A stretch of 64,000 bases of DNA, taken from assembly GCA_963930655.1 (NCBI GenBank), contig OZ005613.1:14950501-15014500 (forward strand). Reading direction: 5' to 3'. The notes beneath the pieces are model-generated. The model saw nothing but the letters and a program-made list of their open reading frames with translations, did no database searches and was not told where the DNA came from. Shown here piece after piece: positions 1 through 11,942 of the stretch. The first letter of the stretch is position 1; every line of letters begins with the position of its first letter. The translations under genes and the position numbers were made by a program. Origin of the DNA: Myrica gale (Eukaryota > Streptophyta > Magnoliopsida > Fagales > Myricaceae).

Positions 1-501
1 ACCTTTCTCACAACCCTTTCACTGCTTAAAAAAAATATCACTGGAAACCATCTATTAATTGAGACAATTAGTCTGGACTCGGGCACAAATGCCTTTTCAA
101 CAAGGTAGTATCTATGCAACTGGAAGGATACAAAAATCTGTTGGTAAACAGCAATGCTGGAAAAAAAACAAGACAAAAAATAACGCACGAAAAAAATGGC
201 TATGCTGTTCAAACTCAACATGAAAGGAGAAAGTAACATGCGAACCATTGTTAGCCCCGTTGGAAAAGTGTTTGGCAACAACAAGGTTGTATGGCTCACG
301 AGCCGAGCATAAATCTTATTCGTTTCTAAGGCATAGTGTTTGCCAGGAGCTGATTAAGATTTTACATAAACAAGCAGCATTCAGATTACAAAAACAGGGC
401 AGTATTATGAACAATGGGTCAACGTAAACATGAAAGTGGCTACAAAAGGCCACGCGAGGACAGATATACTTACAAATTGCATAGGCGCAAAATCAACTGA
501 C

Positions 502-1247
502 CTTCCATGGAGTAAACAAATCTCAGCCCGGCCGAAAGCCAGTAGCACATATCACAGCTTCTGAATCATCACCAACAGCATCTACTAGCTTCTCAGAACC
601 CTCCGTTACATCTTCTTTCACCTGCACAAGATAAAACCATGACAAGCCTCTCAAAAGATTTGGCCAAATTGAATACAGAATTCTGTTGTGCTCAACTCTT
701 GCACTTCAACCATCCCAAAAAACTCACAATTTGAAGGGCTCACAACTTGAAGGGCCGGATTGTCATGGGAAAGCATAGTTTTGGCCTTTTCAATGTCACA
801 AACCCCGGTTTTCACCTGAAAACCCTTTGCCAGCAGCTGCTCCACAATCCTTTTCCCAGTACTTCCGGTCGCGCCAGCAACAAAAATTTTCTTCTTTGCA
901 TTTCCATTGGGCCCTGATTGTACGTCAATGGATGACAGGGCCAACAACAAGTTAGAATAAGCAACGACAGGTTTCATTGAACCCATTTTCCCCTGCTTGG
1001 TTGTAAGAAAAAAAGGGAAACTACAACCGCAAGGAAAACCAAAACGAAACTTTCTTTTCTTTTCTTACACTTCCTAGACAAAGAAAGGAATACGGTCCTT
1101 TTGTGTGTGCGTGTTCTTGTTTTACCTTTGTGGAATAGAGGAGGGAGAGAGACTTGGACTTGTGGTTGGAGAAAGAGATGGGTTTGTGGGAATATTGAGT
1201 CCAGAGACTGCAGGTTGAGGTCCTGAGAATCAGAGTGGTAGTGGCCA
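502..1247 (-). pseudogene. NAD(P)-binding Rossmann protein (At2g34460-like), broken copy A, partial
   Basis: The minus strand encodes a plastid-type Ser/Thr-rich N-terminus (ATG at 1247), then a glycine-rich dinucleotide-binding segment (VAGATGSTGKRIVEQLL, about 830-910), then an exon at 502-621 ending FTPWK. The family is an atypical short-chain dehydrogenase-like chloroplast protein related to TIC62/NmrA proteins; its substrate is not known to me. Lesions relative to copy B: the exon at 502-621 has an in-frame TGA (523-525) where copy B has TGG (Trp); a block of about 38 bp at the start of the second exon, encoding MEGAEITEEV-like residues, is missing; and the sequence after the first exon is altered. 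A 17-bp imperfect tandem repeat sits at the donor side of exon 2 (about 723-755). Later exons would lie left of the window. Probably not functional. Confidence 0.85.
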
Positions 1248-1394
1248 TTGCCCTCTGAGCTTCCTTCTTATTATACGACAACCCGCCACAGCTTTCTTGT
1301 CCACCTTCTAATAGCTCTAACTGCGCCACGTACTCCACCCTCATAAATTAGTCATAATATCATATTGTTTTTAAATCAAGGAGGGAAGTTACCT

Positions 1395-2401
1395 ATCCTA
1401 TCCTCTAAGAACTAGCGTTAACTAGCGTTAACTCGTATTGTTTAAATTCTTAAAAAAATTTCAAAAACTTCACAATCAATTTTTCATTAATTCCAATACA
1501 TTTTCATCAATTCCAATAATTTTTTCATCAATTTCAATACATTTTCAACAATCCCAATAACTTTTTATAAATTTCAACAACTTTTAACTAACTTTTTAAC
1601 AATCTCAAGAAAACACTACTTCCAAAAAAACAAAAAAACAAAAACCGTTTTGAGAACTAAACCAAACATAGCCTTAGTGTGAGATTTCTTTTTCTAGGCA
1701 ACCTGGGAAAGCGGGGAAATAAGAGAATACACTATTTTTGGCTTCAAACGTAAGATGAACAAGTAAAGTTACAGCGGTCAACTCACGCATCCTTTAAAAG
1801 GGTCTATCCTTTGAAGGAAGGGTGTTCAACTTATAAGTCTACAAGATCTCGAATACTTAGCTGGTGTGGGTTGACCGCTATAAGTTTGCTTGTTCGTCTT
1901 ACGCTTGAAGCCAAAAATGGTGCATTCTCTTGTTCCCCCTTCCCCCAAGTTGCCTAGAAAAAGAAATCTCACATCGGCTAAGTATTGGCGAACTTGTAGA
2001 CTTATAAGTTGACACTCCTCCTTCAAAGGATAGACCCTTTTGGAGGATGTGCGGGTTGACCGTTGTAAATTGCTTGTTCGTCTTACGCTTGAAGCCAATA
2101 CTTAGCCGGTGTGGGTTGACCGCTATAAGTTTGCTTGTTCGTCTTACGCTTGAAGCCAAAAGTGGTGTATTCTCTTGTTCCCCTGCTTCCCCCAAGTTGC
2201 CTAGAAAAAGAAATCTCACATCGGTTAAGTATTAACGAACTTATAGACTTATAAGTCGACACTCCTTCAAAGGATAGACCCTTTTGAAGTATGTGCGAGT
2301 TGACCGTTATAAGTTTGCTTGTTCATTTTAAGTTTGAAGTCAAAAGTGATGTATTCCCTTATTCCCCGCTTACCCCGAGTTGCCAAGGAAGGAAGTTACC
2401 T
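1395..2401. repeat. Inserted block of ~180-bp repeat units with 11-bp target duplication
   Basis: This block is absent from copy B, where the sequence is continuous at about 30680. It is bordered by a direct repeat ggaagttacct (1384-1394 and 2391-2401) that occurs once in copy B, so it looks like a target-site duplication. Inside are a low-complexity MITE-like part (about 1430-1675, made of short attcaattcc-type repeats) and a set of related units of about 180 bp. One unit is inverted (about 1678-1852) and the others are direct (about 1853-2040 and 2100-2385), with a short partial unit at 2045-2098. Each full unit holds the strings gggttgaccg, cttacgcttgaagcc and aaatctcacatcgg. The family was not recognised; open frames inside are chance. 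Confidence 0.75.
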
Positions 2402-3417
2402 CAATCAGCATATGGCCCGTCTGATGAGATCAAATCTTTCAGTACGACGAGGTACAGTTCAAATATGGGATCTACCTATTATAGGAAACCGTCAGTTGAG
2501 AAGATATACCAGGAAAAAGTCACTTTTGATCCCTAAATGATCGGGCCTCAATTATCTTATTTTGACACATTAAATTTTAAATAATTAATTATACAAATAG
2601 TCCTTAGATATAACATTTTGACAAAAAAGTTCATGTATTAAAAGTTTGTACAAATTAATCACGTGATCAGTATATAGTAAGAAAATGGTCCATTCGTCTC
2701 AGTTTCGTCGTCTCCCTTGATGTCCGATGTTGAGTTGAATTAAATCTTTACCCAACGAGTCATATGTTATTAATTCAAAGTTTAGCATCGGACATTAAGA
2801 AAGATGAAGGAATTTAGACAGAGAGACTACTTTGCTTAGATACAATGACCACAAAGACGAATTTGTATAAACCTATATACGTTTACCACAGTAACCTTTT
2901 TGTCAAACGTTATATCACGGAAACTATAATTTAGCAAATTTTAAAATTATTAAATCTTATCAATTTAGATTCTTTTAAAACATTAAACAGTTAAAATCAC
3001 GCCACTTGTTATGAAAGAGTCATATAGGCTTATAGCATAGTTTTGACTATATTTTTTTAAAAGTGCAAAATAGTTGATTTTAGAAGTTTAAAAATTAGAT
3101 ATGTTAAAGTGATAGCTGAGACAATGTTTGAGATTGATATACTAATGAAACCTGAAAGTAATTTTTTTCCCAAGATTTATCCTTCCTCTAAAATATATCT
3201 TTTCGTTGAAAAATATATTTACGACAAGTGAAAGTGTAATCTGGGAGAATTTGGATTTGGATTTTGAATGATGTGCACATTTTGAAAGGGAACTGAGGTA
3301 TTATTAATGTATTTTTTGGGATATGTCTGAGAGTTAATCCCACCCAATCCTATAGCAGATCCATCAAAATTTACTCCTGCACAGGGCTCAGGAGTCTTGT
3401 AGAAGGAAATAAAGCAG
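2402..3417. other. Noncoding part of duplication copy A
   Basis: AT-rich and without a credible gene. Closely matches about 30680-31647 with small indels, so it is the shared 5' flank of the two Rossmann-gene copies. Confidence 0.7.
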
Positions 3418-5690
3418 GGGTCTGCAGGCAGTCATTTTTAGGGATTAATACTAGGTGCGTGGAATTTATTTTAGGTGGCAGCGTCCCAGAAATAAAGAAA
3501 TCCTGAATCATAGTCACAATATCATCTCCAATAATATGTCAGCATGAAGTAAAAAATTTAGGAGTCATACCATCCTGCCCAGGGGCCTTGTTTGGATTGA
3601 GCTGCTTCAGAGTGTGGAATATCTCAGAGGAAGATGGTATTGCACACAACGCCTGATTCTGCTCCGGTGAAATGCACGACTGAATAAGCCCTTCCAAGTC
3701 TGCTGGAAATAGGGGATCCGATGATGTGTACAGATCTGCAAAATAGGTCAGTAGTGAGTGACCAATTTGCTGTCGTTCCGAGATCCATTGCCTATTGTCC
3801 AACTTAAGTCGAGTTATAGAGTTTCGACAGCGACGAGTAATGGTAGATGCATGGAAATAGCGGGTGTTTAATTCAGCCGAAGTTAACCATTGTACGCGTG
3901 ATTTTTGTTTCCAGAGAAGTTCTTCCCTCCTTAATTGCTCATCCAGTGCCATGTGAAGAGTACGTAACATCGTCAGATTTTCCTCAGAAGAATAGCATTG
4001 CTGGCGGTACAGAATCTCATCGTTGAGGGCCTTAATACAGGTCTGGATATGCCCAAACCAGTGTCGATTCCACCCCATTAATGCCCGTCTGGGCTGGATG
4101 CTAATAACCGATTCGTCTTCTCTTTGGGTCTCAGTGTGTCGGGCTAAATATTTATGACATGGCCAATTATGGGATGCGTCTTGACCTCAGAAGGCCACAT
4201 GGGTTTGGCAGGGTATACTCCGATTAATACCCCATTTACGCTGTGGTGCATGTCGACAGATTTGTAATGGGGACACGACCCGCATATGGCAGGACCCATG
4301 GCTCCCTGGGATGCCGGAGTTCTCCCCTAGGCCTCGGGAGCATTCTGCCATCATGGGTTCTGAGGAGTATGTCAGCTCCCTCATCTCCCCTCTTTCACGT
4401 CAATGGGAGGTACATCGTCTTCAACAGCTCTTTGATGTGGATACGGTGGAACACATTCTTCGGCTCCCACTTCATTTGAATGGATCAGCTGATAGATGGA
4501 TTTGGGTCCTAGAGAATTCGGGTAAGTATTCCACTAAATCAATGTATAATCATCTAGTTCCTTCCTTTAATGAAGTTGTTAGCCCTCTTACTATGAAACA
4601 ATGGAAGGCAGTGTGGAAACTTAAAGTTTATGCTAGGCTGAGGCTGTTCTTATGGAAAATTGCGTGGAATGTGCTACCCACCCGTACTCGTGTGGCGGCT
4701 GTTATTACGGCTGAGGCTTCATTCAATTGCCTATGTCCCCTATGTGGTGTGGTTGACGAATCAGTGACTCATCTATTTTTGGAATGTTGTTATGGTAGAG
4801 TATTATGGGTGTCCGCTCCATGGACTATTAGTTTTCATAAATTTGTGGGATTTCCTATCTCCAAATGGATTGCGACTATCTTGAATCCTACTACAATTGG
4901 AATACCGAGGGAGGCACATCATCACTTTCAGCTATATGCTTTGTTGGCTATGGATCTAATTTGGTTTGAGCGCAATAAGGTGGCTCATGGTGACCCTTGT
5001 TTGGACCCTTGTTTATTATCACAGTGATTGCATCAGCTGTGTTTGCAGCATATTGATGCATGGGCTCTTAATAGAGCAGATCAGTTGCTTTCATGGTCCC
5101 CTCCTAGACCGGGAGTGATCAAGATAAATGTTGATGTCGCTGTTCGCGAATCGTTTTCCATGACAGCCTGTATTTGTTGGGACCATCAGGGGCTCATCTT
5201 ATATGCAGAAACTAAAAAGTTGATTTCAATCGACCCATTAGTGGGGGAGGCAGAAGCATTGTGGTTAGGGGTTCAGGTGGTCTCTCAGCACTCATGGCCA
5301 TTAGTAATATTGAAAGGAGACTCTTCCATTGTTATGGATGCGGTGAATAGGGATGATCTTATTAGTCCTTGGAAAATTGAGGCTATCATTTCTGACATTA
5401 AATCCCTTTTGTCTACATGTCCAGATGTTCAATGCATTTATACTCCAGGTGTGTGAATAATGCGACACACTCTTTGAGTCAATGGGTTGCTTCCTCTCTG
5501 AGAGAGGGATGCTTTCCCGAGTTCTGTGGTAATTTTGAAAGGCTCCCTTGGGTTTATGAGGGTAGTGATCCCCCTTAGTGGGTTGTGGCTGTTTTTGTTT
5601 GGTTTTTTTGTGTACTCTTGTATGTACTCTTTAAGTTTAATGCGATTTCCTGGCTCCGACTAGGTTTTTTTTTTAAAAAAAAAGTTAAAG
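3418..5690. mobile_element. LINE (L1-like) with inverted 5' segment
   Basis: There are two pieces of one LINE type in opposite orientation. On the minus strand (about 4170 down to 3418) is the N-terminal part of a plant LINE reverse transcriptase, with the hallmark stretch LNPNKAPGQDGMTPKFF followed by residues up to LIPK. On the plus strand (about 4187-5575) is the C-terminal part: a zf-RVT region with CPLCG and a later HLFLEC, then an RNase H-like domain (INVDVA, LKGDSS). It ends at an A-rich tail (about 5678-5690) preceded by a T run. The RT palm, including YADD, is missing. The arrangement (inverted 5' part, direct 3' part, poly-A) is what twin-primed L1 insertion produces. The frames are interrupted, so it is dead. 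Confidence 0.88.
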
Positions 5691-5850
5691 AGTTCAAGTA
5701 TAAGTTGAAATTGCTTACAAATTAAAGTAAAACCTAATTAACCTTGAACTTAGTGGATGCACTAAGACTGACGGATGATCTTGCTGGTGTTGTGGCGACA
5801 TACTTATTCAATGAGCATTAGTTATGACTTAAATCGGAACAGCCTTGGAA
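5691..5850 (+). repeat. SINE-like fragment, 5' truncated
   Basis: Starting directly after the LINE tail, the sequence resembles the body of the SINE-like copy at 56360-56640. Shared strings are agagttca, ataagtt.aaattgctt, aaagtaaaacct and a region around tggtgttgtgg. The tRNA-like head is missing here. Family name not assigned. Confidence 0.5.
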
Positions 5851-6800
5851 AAAATATTTTTGCATTTAAATCAAGTTTAATTTTCTAGCAAACATGTATT
5901 TTTATCAAATAAAACTTTATTTATAAGGTTATTTGCACAAAAAGGTTTTATCTTTTATTTTGGTGCATACGTCAAGTGATTTTGAATAAACTTATATCAG
6001 ATGTACATTCCACTTCACCCCAACCGTGTTGTCACCCTTAGTACTTATGATATCATAAGATCATCTACTAGGCTACTACCATTATGGTTATCGCAGTCGG
6101 TATTAAGATTATTCTAACGAATTTCTTAAATTCACATAAGTTTTTCTTAAATTTTAAGATTAATGATCATTTTCGTCTTTCAGTTTTCATTACTTTTAAA
6201 AAAAGTTTCCTCAAGTTTTCACGTTAATTACACATGCCCTGAGATATATTTTAGGATTTTGTTAAAATGATCATTCCATCCACTTTCGTTAATTAGTGAA
6301 TTCCCCAATAACTAACTGGTCGTCATGACCAATCAGAAAATGATACGTGTAACAAAATCTATTTAAAAATATCGTGTCAATTTTATTGCACTACATCAGT
6401 AAAATAAAAAAAATTACAAAAGAAAAAAATAATTAACAATTTTTATGCCTGGGATGGATAAGTGGAAGAGCCAAGTCATGATTTTATTTTAGGGATCAAT
6501 AATAAAAAAATAAAACCTAAATTTAAAGTTTTATTTCTTAATTTTTGGGGGGCTTTCTCGCCACGCCCCTCCCTCTAGCCCCCTGGATAAGTGTACACAA
6601 TGCAGTTTGATTGAATACGACGGATGCTGTTAATTTTTTAACGGCAAATTAACTTAAGAACTCATTTTGTTTTTGTTTTTTTTTCTGAAGAATTAACTTA
6701 AGAACTCAGTGAAACTTGAATAATGCATATATTAATCAGTTCTAGAACTTTGGAACCATTTTCAGAAAGGAGGTAAAGCGTTAGCAAGAGAAAGTAGCAA
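5851..6800. other. Intergenic, no gene seen
   Basis: AT-rich spacer with T and A runs and no open frame worth reporting; it probably holds decayed repeats. Confidence 0.5.
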
Positions 6801-6974
6801 GTACCTCCAGTGTCCAGATTAGAGGATGACTTAGAGGAACTTGAGGCAATTATATCATATGGTGTTGATCTATTGGATCAAATACTGATTGAAGCAGTGG
6901 AACATTACTCCGAGACAGATTTCTTCAATTCCTCCGAGGTGACGACAAAAGTCTCCAGACGTGAACAGAGGTGA
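6801..6974 (+). other. Short open frame of coding-like composition, unrecognised
   Basis: A frame of 57 codons with an acidic, Leu/Ile-rich predicted peptide (includes RLEDDLEELEAII and VDLLDQILIEAVEHY) that could form helices. It has no ATG at its start and is preceded by a stop. It may be an exon remnant or a chance frame in the UREG upstream region. No family recognised. Confidence 0.22.
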
Positions 6975-7079
6975 AGGGTGGTCTCGTAATTTTGCGAGCC
7001 ATGTTACTCCCAAGTCCCAACAGCCAAACCTGGGGCCTTATCCTCGCGCTATTGATCCTTCGTTACTCGAAGGCTTGAA

Positions 7080-7080
<1 letters not shown>

Positions 7081-7112
<32 letters not shown>
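7081..7112 (+). repeat. (GA)n microsatellite in the UREG leader
   Basis: About 16 GA units lying 22 bp upstream of the UREG start codon. GA/CT runs in 5' leaders are common in plant genes and vary in length between individuals. Confidence 0.85.
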
Positions 7113-7115
<3 letters not shown>

Positions 7116-7133
7116 TTTCGAAGACTATAGTTA

Positions 7134-10100
7134 ATGGCTTCCCATGACCACCATCATGACCATGACCATGACCATCATCATGATCATGTTCATACGGACG
7201 GGGATTCAACAACAAAGTCGTGGGTTGGTCCTGATGGGAAGGTGTACCATAGCCATGATGGACTAGCACCACACTCTCATGAACCCATATACTCCCCTGG
7301 CTACTTCAGCAGAAGAGCTCCACCACTTGTCACTCGGGATTTCAGTGAAAGAGCTTTCACTGTTGGCATCGGTGGCCCAGTTGGTACCGGGTATCTCCTA
7401 TTTTCGTATACTGTTTAAATTAAATTAATCACCATCAGCCTTTCACAATTCACAGTCACCATTACACTATCCGTTATTTAGTTTTTGCTTGAATGACACA
7501 GAAATCGTTGATTCTAACACAACTTCGGGAAACTTTTAATTTCTCCTTCCTTTAAGTTCTTTTTTTTTTAAGAATACCAAAGTTTGTCGTTGAGATCCAC
7601 ATTCAAAGGGGGATACCAAAGTGTTTTTTTTTCCTCAGCTTGGTCAGTTAGTTTAATAGTTTGGCCAAAATCCTAACGGCTGATGACTTTATACGGCACA
7701 ATGTTACCTAGTTGATTGGTGTTGCATGTCTAAAATACCGGTGCATTGCCCTTTTCCGGGGCAACTATGATGCATCGCGCTTAATGTTTTTGGGGTTCAG
7801 TTGTTGATGCAAAAGAAGGAGAAAGAAGGTGTACTTTGGTTGGCAAGGTTGTTTGGGGGACAAATAAATTGTTTTATTTGGAATCCGCGCTCCTCTTTGC
7901 CTATGGTGGACTATCTGACTTTTGATGGTGTGAGAAGTCCTTTGTTGAGGATTCAAATATATAAGTATTGGTGGGTAGTGTAAATTGGCATTTGGTGGTA
8001 CAAGTAGCCATTCTTCCTCGATTCATCCGAAAGGGTCGTGCTCCTTTTGCTTGGATTTCTCTCTTGATATGCTCAAGTCTTTGAGAAGTGTGGCATTCGC
8101 AATTGAATTGGATAAATTGCTATTACTAACTTCTATTTTATTTCGTCAACATTTTTGTTTGAGCCATTGTGGGTAGCACATTATCTTTCAGGCTCCTAGG
8201 TCTTCTTATGCTTCTTGTTGTGTACTTGTACACAATTTTGACATGTCCATCTCATAGATATTTTTCTCTTGTCATGTAAATCTGTTAACGAAAAGGGAAA
8301 ATAGAGATGTTTGCTTTTTTGCTGCCCTGCAATATAATTCTTCCTCCCCCAATCCCGTCATTCAAAATTTCGTAGCTCATTCCACTTTTGTATGATTGAT
8401 ACATTGTGGGTTTGTAGCCTGAATCAAACTCAGTAAATGGCCGATGATGGATTGGTATTCCATGTTGTGCAGGAAAACGGCTTTAATGCTGGCTCTGTGT
8501 AAATTCTTGCGGGACAAGTACAGTCTTGCTGCAGTAAGGAGAATTTCTAAAATATTTTAACAGTTTCTTATCATTTATGAGATTTGAATTTTTGGACTTG
8601 ATAGTTGCTGTTCCCGTGTTGAGTCATTTGAAACATTGAGAATGAAATTGCAACTTTTCTGACTCCACCTTTAGCTCTCTGCTGCAAATACCCCAACCAA
8701 GTAACGGCCAATCTTCGAAAATTAAGAAAGAGATAGTGGAACAACGGGAGAAAAGTTACTTTTCACCTTAAATAATTTCTCTGGAGCCTCAGTTACAAAC
8801 CTGCATGGCATTTGATGTTTGCAAAGACCTTGAAGCTTGTGTAGTTCAGTTGTTTCAGGCAAGGCAAGGCTCAGTACGCCACTGTGAGGCTTAACCTACT
8901 GGTTTACTTTTCAAAGTGTTGGATGGGCATTCAACTTGTATGAAAGATATCTGCATTTATGTTCGTGGTGCAAACCAGGCAGACCTAAAATCATTTCTCC
9001 TTGTTTCTTTCTAGGTGCTTTACATTTCGGACAGTGACATGGATTTTCTGTCTCTGTACAGCCATTCATACCTTTATATGCATCTTGTAGCCTCCATATA
9101 TTCAAAATCTTTTCTAGGCTGTATTTCATTTCCTAGGTTACTACATACAGCTTTGTACTTCCCTCTTTGTTTTGTCATGGAAGTGCAGAGGGTGTTTATC
9201 ATATTATCAATCATTCAGCTCGTTTTGCATTTGGCGTTGCCCAAGATAAGATCAACAAGTTCTTTAAACTAGGAGTTTAGAAGCATGAAGTGCAATCAGG
9301 ATTCCAGCTGTGCAAGCTAACTTTTGCGTACTTTGCAAATGTGTCATTGAGCATGATAATTTTGACTGAGTAGTCTATTCATGCCCTGACTAAGTACTGG
9401 GTTGCCATCTTTTTGGAGATATCAAGCACCCGTGAAGGACAATTCACTACTATTCTCCCCTTAAAGTCATTGCTACCAGTGCATTCATGTGTCTCTTAAA
9501 AAGAAAGAAAAGCCAATCCAATTGGCTTGTTCAGTCAATGAGTTTCACATCACCCTGAAATACATGTATATCTACCACTGAAACCACGCTAGACCCTGCA
9601 CATATTCTGAACTCACAACCAGTCAAGTTGTTGTAATTCCTTGTTGTAGGATGACAGTAATCGCATTATCATAGATAGGCTAAGAATTACGTAATGTTTT
9701 TAGGTGACGAATGATATATTTACAAAAGAGGATGGTGAGTTCTTGGTAAAACATGGAGCACTTCCTGAGGAAAGGATACGGGCTGTGGAAACTGGGGGCT
9801 GCCCACATGCTGCAATTCGTGAAGACATTAGCATTAATCTTGGTCCTCTTGAGGAGCTCTCTAACTTGTACAAAGCGGACATACTTCTCTGTGAATCAGG
9901 GGGAGGTACCTTTACAGTCATGATTGATGTCAGTAGTTTAATTTATTTGGTGTGAACTGCTATAGAAGTTGGCATCTCACAGGTTAGTCATTGGCAATGA
10001 TGGTCGTAATAGAATCCAAGTTTAGAATTAGTTAATGGTAAAGTTTAGCAGTTTTTTTTTCTCCTTTGTCTTTTTATTTTGAGAGAAAAGCAGGGGGAGT

Positions 10101-11674
10101 AACGAGAATGGGTAGAAATTATGTTTGATATCTCTTAAAAGGGGAGGGTAGAAATTATGTTGACTCTAGATTTATTCAGAAAGTTACACTACTAGTTCAG
10201 GAGCCATCTTTGCAATAAAGTTTCTGTTACGTAATAAACTTACAACAAAAATTCTTATTCAAATTGTGCGTATGTAAACACATTTTTCTTATTATCACTT
10301 GGTATATTGAGTTTCAATGAGAGGAAAAGGTTCAGATATTTACTTGAATTTGTATTGGTGCAGATAACTTGGCTGCCAACTTCAGTAGAGAATTGGCTGA
10401 CTATATCATCTACATAATAGATGTATCTGGTGGTGATAAAATTCCTCGGAAAGGTGGCCCTGGCATCACCCAAGCCGATCTCCTAGTAGGTGTATTCTTA
10501 AATTCATAGCTGCTGCTTTGGTTGTGGCAACTGCATAATCTGTCAATTATCAATCTTGCTGCCCCATTAGAGAAAAAAAATACTGGGGGAGTCTGATGAA
10601 AATATATCCGTGGTTTTGGATTGCAGGTAATAAATAAGACTGATCTTGCCCAAGCAGTTGGAGCTGATTTGACTGTCATGGAGCGTGATGCACTTCGAAT
10701 GCGTGATGGAGGGCCATTTGTCTTTGCTCAGGTAACCATATACATAATACGAGCTTATCCGTCCTCTAACTGGGGGGATCGAACAAGTATATTAATCTGT
10801 TGTGATCATATAGAATTTGTCCAGTATGAATTGTTATTAAAAAATCAAGAACAAAACAAGAGGGAGACAAGTAAATTAGAAAGTAAATGGATCATAGTGC
10901 ACATAGATTACGATTGTGACATCTGGGATTGTGCATCTTCTCCTTCAAGGATGCCGTTGGCAAGTTTTGTGGCTTTATCTTCCACCGTCTCATACTCTGT
11001 TAATTATATTCTACTATGTGCTCCATTGCATTGGAAGCCACAGATTTATACTCCAGAATGGAATTATTATCAAGGACGAAGCCATGAGAATAGAGGCTTG
11101 TAGAATATGAGAAAAATTGATACCAATAACCTCTTTTATATGTTGTCTATGTGATCCTCAGCATGCTAGGAAGTAGGCTTTTATCTCAATTGTGATTGCC
11201 AGAAGAAAAGAAGGTCTAATTAAATAAAAGTCAGGGGTAAAATGTCCCACAAAAGCTTTGAATGATCTACTTTCTTTTAACAAACGAGTAAGGTCCTATA
11301 GTGTAATCTTAATTCTGGAATCTGGTCCATTTTCTGCGAACTAGTCGTGCACACTAGATGGAATTTACGCATGAAGTCCTGCCGTGCTGCCCACCTTGAT
11401 GTTAGGAACGTTGGCTTTCCCAGTTTTCATCTTCTCACAGACAGGGTATAGGGATGAAGTCCCATTCTTTTTCGGTGTGATACCTAGCAAAGTGCAAAAC
11501 CCAGAGGAAACAGCATAATCCTCTCTATTACGTCGTCTTTTCTTGCAACTGTATAAAAAATTTGCCTTTATTCGTGCTGTATAAATGCAGGTGAAACATG
11601 GGGTCGGTTTAGAGGAGATCGTGAGCCACGTTTTGCAGGCTTGGGAAGCAGCAACTGGGAAGAAGCGTCGCTAA
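7134..11674 (+). CDS. UREG: Urease accessory protein UreG (GTPase, nickel insertion)
   Basis: Six exons: 7134-7390, 8473-8533, 9704-9905, 10364-10485, 10627-10731, 11591-11674; all introns are GT-AG and the joined frame gives 276 aa. UreG is the SIMIBI-class GTPase that, with UreD and UreF, loads nickel into cytosolic urease. Visible features: a His/Asp-rich N-terminus (residues 4-20), typical of plant UreG and able to bind metal; the P-loop GPVGTGKT (81-88), split by intron 1; [13 protein letters not shown] (from 107); the metal-binding CPH motif (139-141); the GTP base-specificity motif NKTD (217-220); and a C-terminus ending KKRR. Length and motifs match the plant family, so the gene looks functional. 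The start follows the GA repeat leader and is the only ATG giving the His-rich head. The longest intron (1) holds TE-like sequence (about 7760-8180). A truncated Ran gene begins less than 300 bp downstream. Confidence 0.96.
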
Positions 11675-11754
11675 TTTAGGATTTCTGGATGTTGGTTCAG
11701 CTAAATATATTGTAATCTTTTGGCGTCATTTCCATGTTCTTCTCGTCGGATATG

Positions 11755-11808
11755 ACTATCTGCGTGCTACTTTTTTTTTTTTAACAACTATCTGCGTGCT
11801 ACTTTTAT
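11755..11808 (+). repeat. Short direct repeat beside UREG 3' end
   Basis: The string ctatctgcgtgctactttt occurs twice (about 11757 and 11789), separated by a T run and taacaa. It lies between UREG and the truncated Ran gene, close to where the two sequences were joined. Confidence 0.6.
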
Positions 11809-11942
11809 CCAGTTCAACTGATAAATGCCTGTCTGCTGGAAAGTTGAGTTAAACATGTTTCAGTCTAGTTCTACCTTTTTCTCTTTTTTTCACTGTTTCT
11901 CCTTTGCATTGTTGAGGTATTAACAACTTGTTTTATCTATAG

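Larger units (their letters stand above)
1..3417. repeat. Segmental duplication, copy A (left edge outside window)
   Basis: This stretch matches 28671-31647 in the same orientation, with long near-identical runs such as the noncoding part 2402-3417 against about 30680-31647. It carries the broken Rossmann-protein gene and its 5' flank. Relative to copy B it has an extra block of about 1 kb (1395-2401) and lacks the TRIM element found in copy B. Similarity stops abruptly at about 3417, exactly where the LINE sequence begins. The left end runs off the window. Confidence 0.9.

Noticed and set aside
4187-5456. Zinc-region and RNase H-like frames as host genes
   Set aside because: The order and motifs are those of LINE ORF2 C-termini followed by a poly-A tail.
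7734-8180. Small gene inside UREG intron 1
   Set aside because: Short frames on both strands without family resemblance; likely TE-derived intron sequence.
10621-11103. 160-codon frame as a separate gene
   Set aside because: Its first part is UREG exon 5; the rest is read-through into intron 5.
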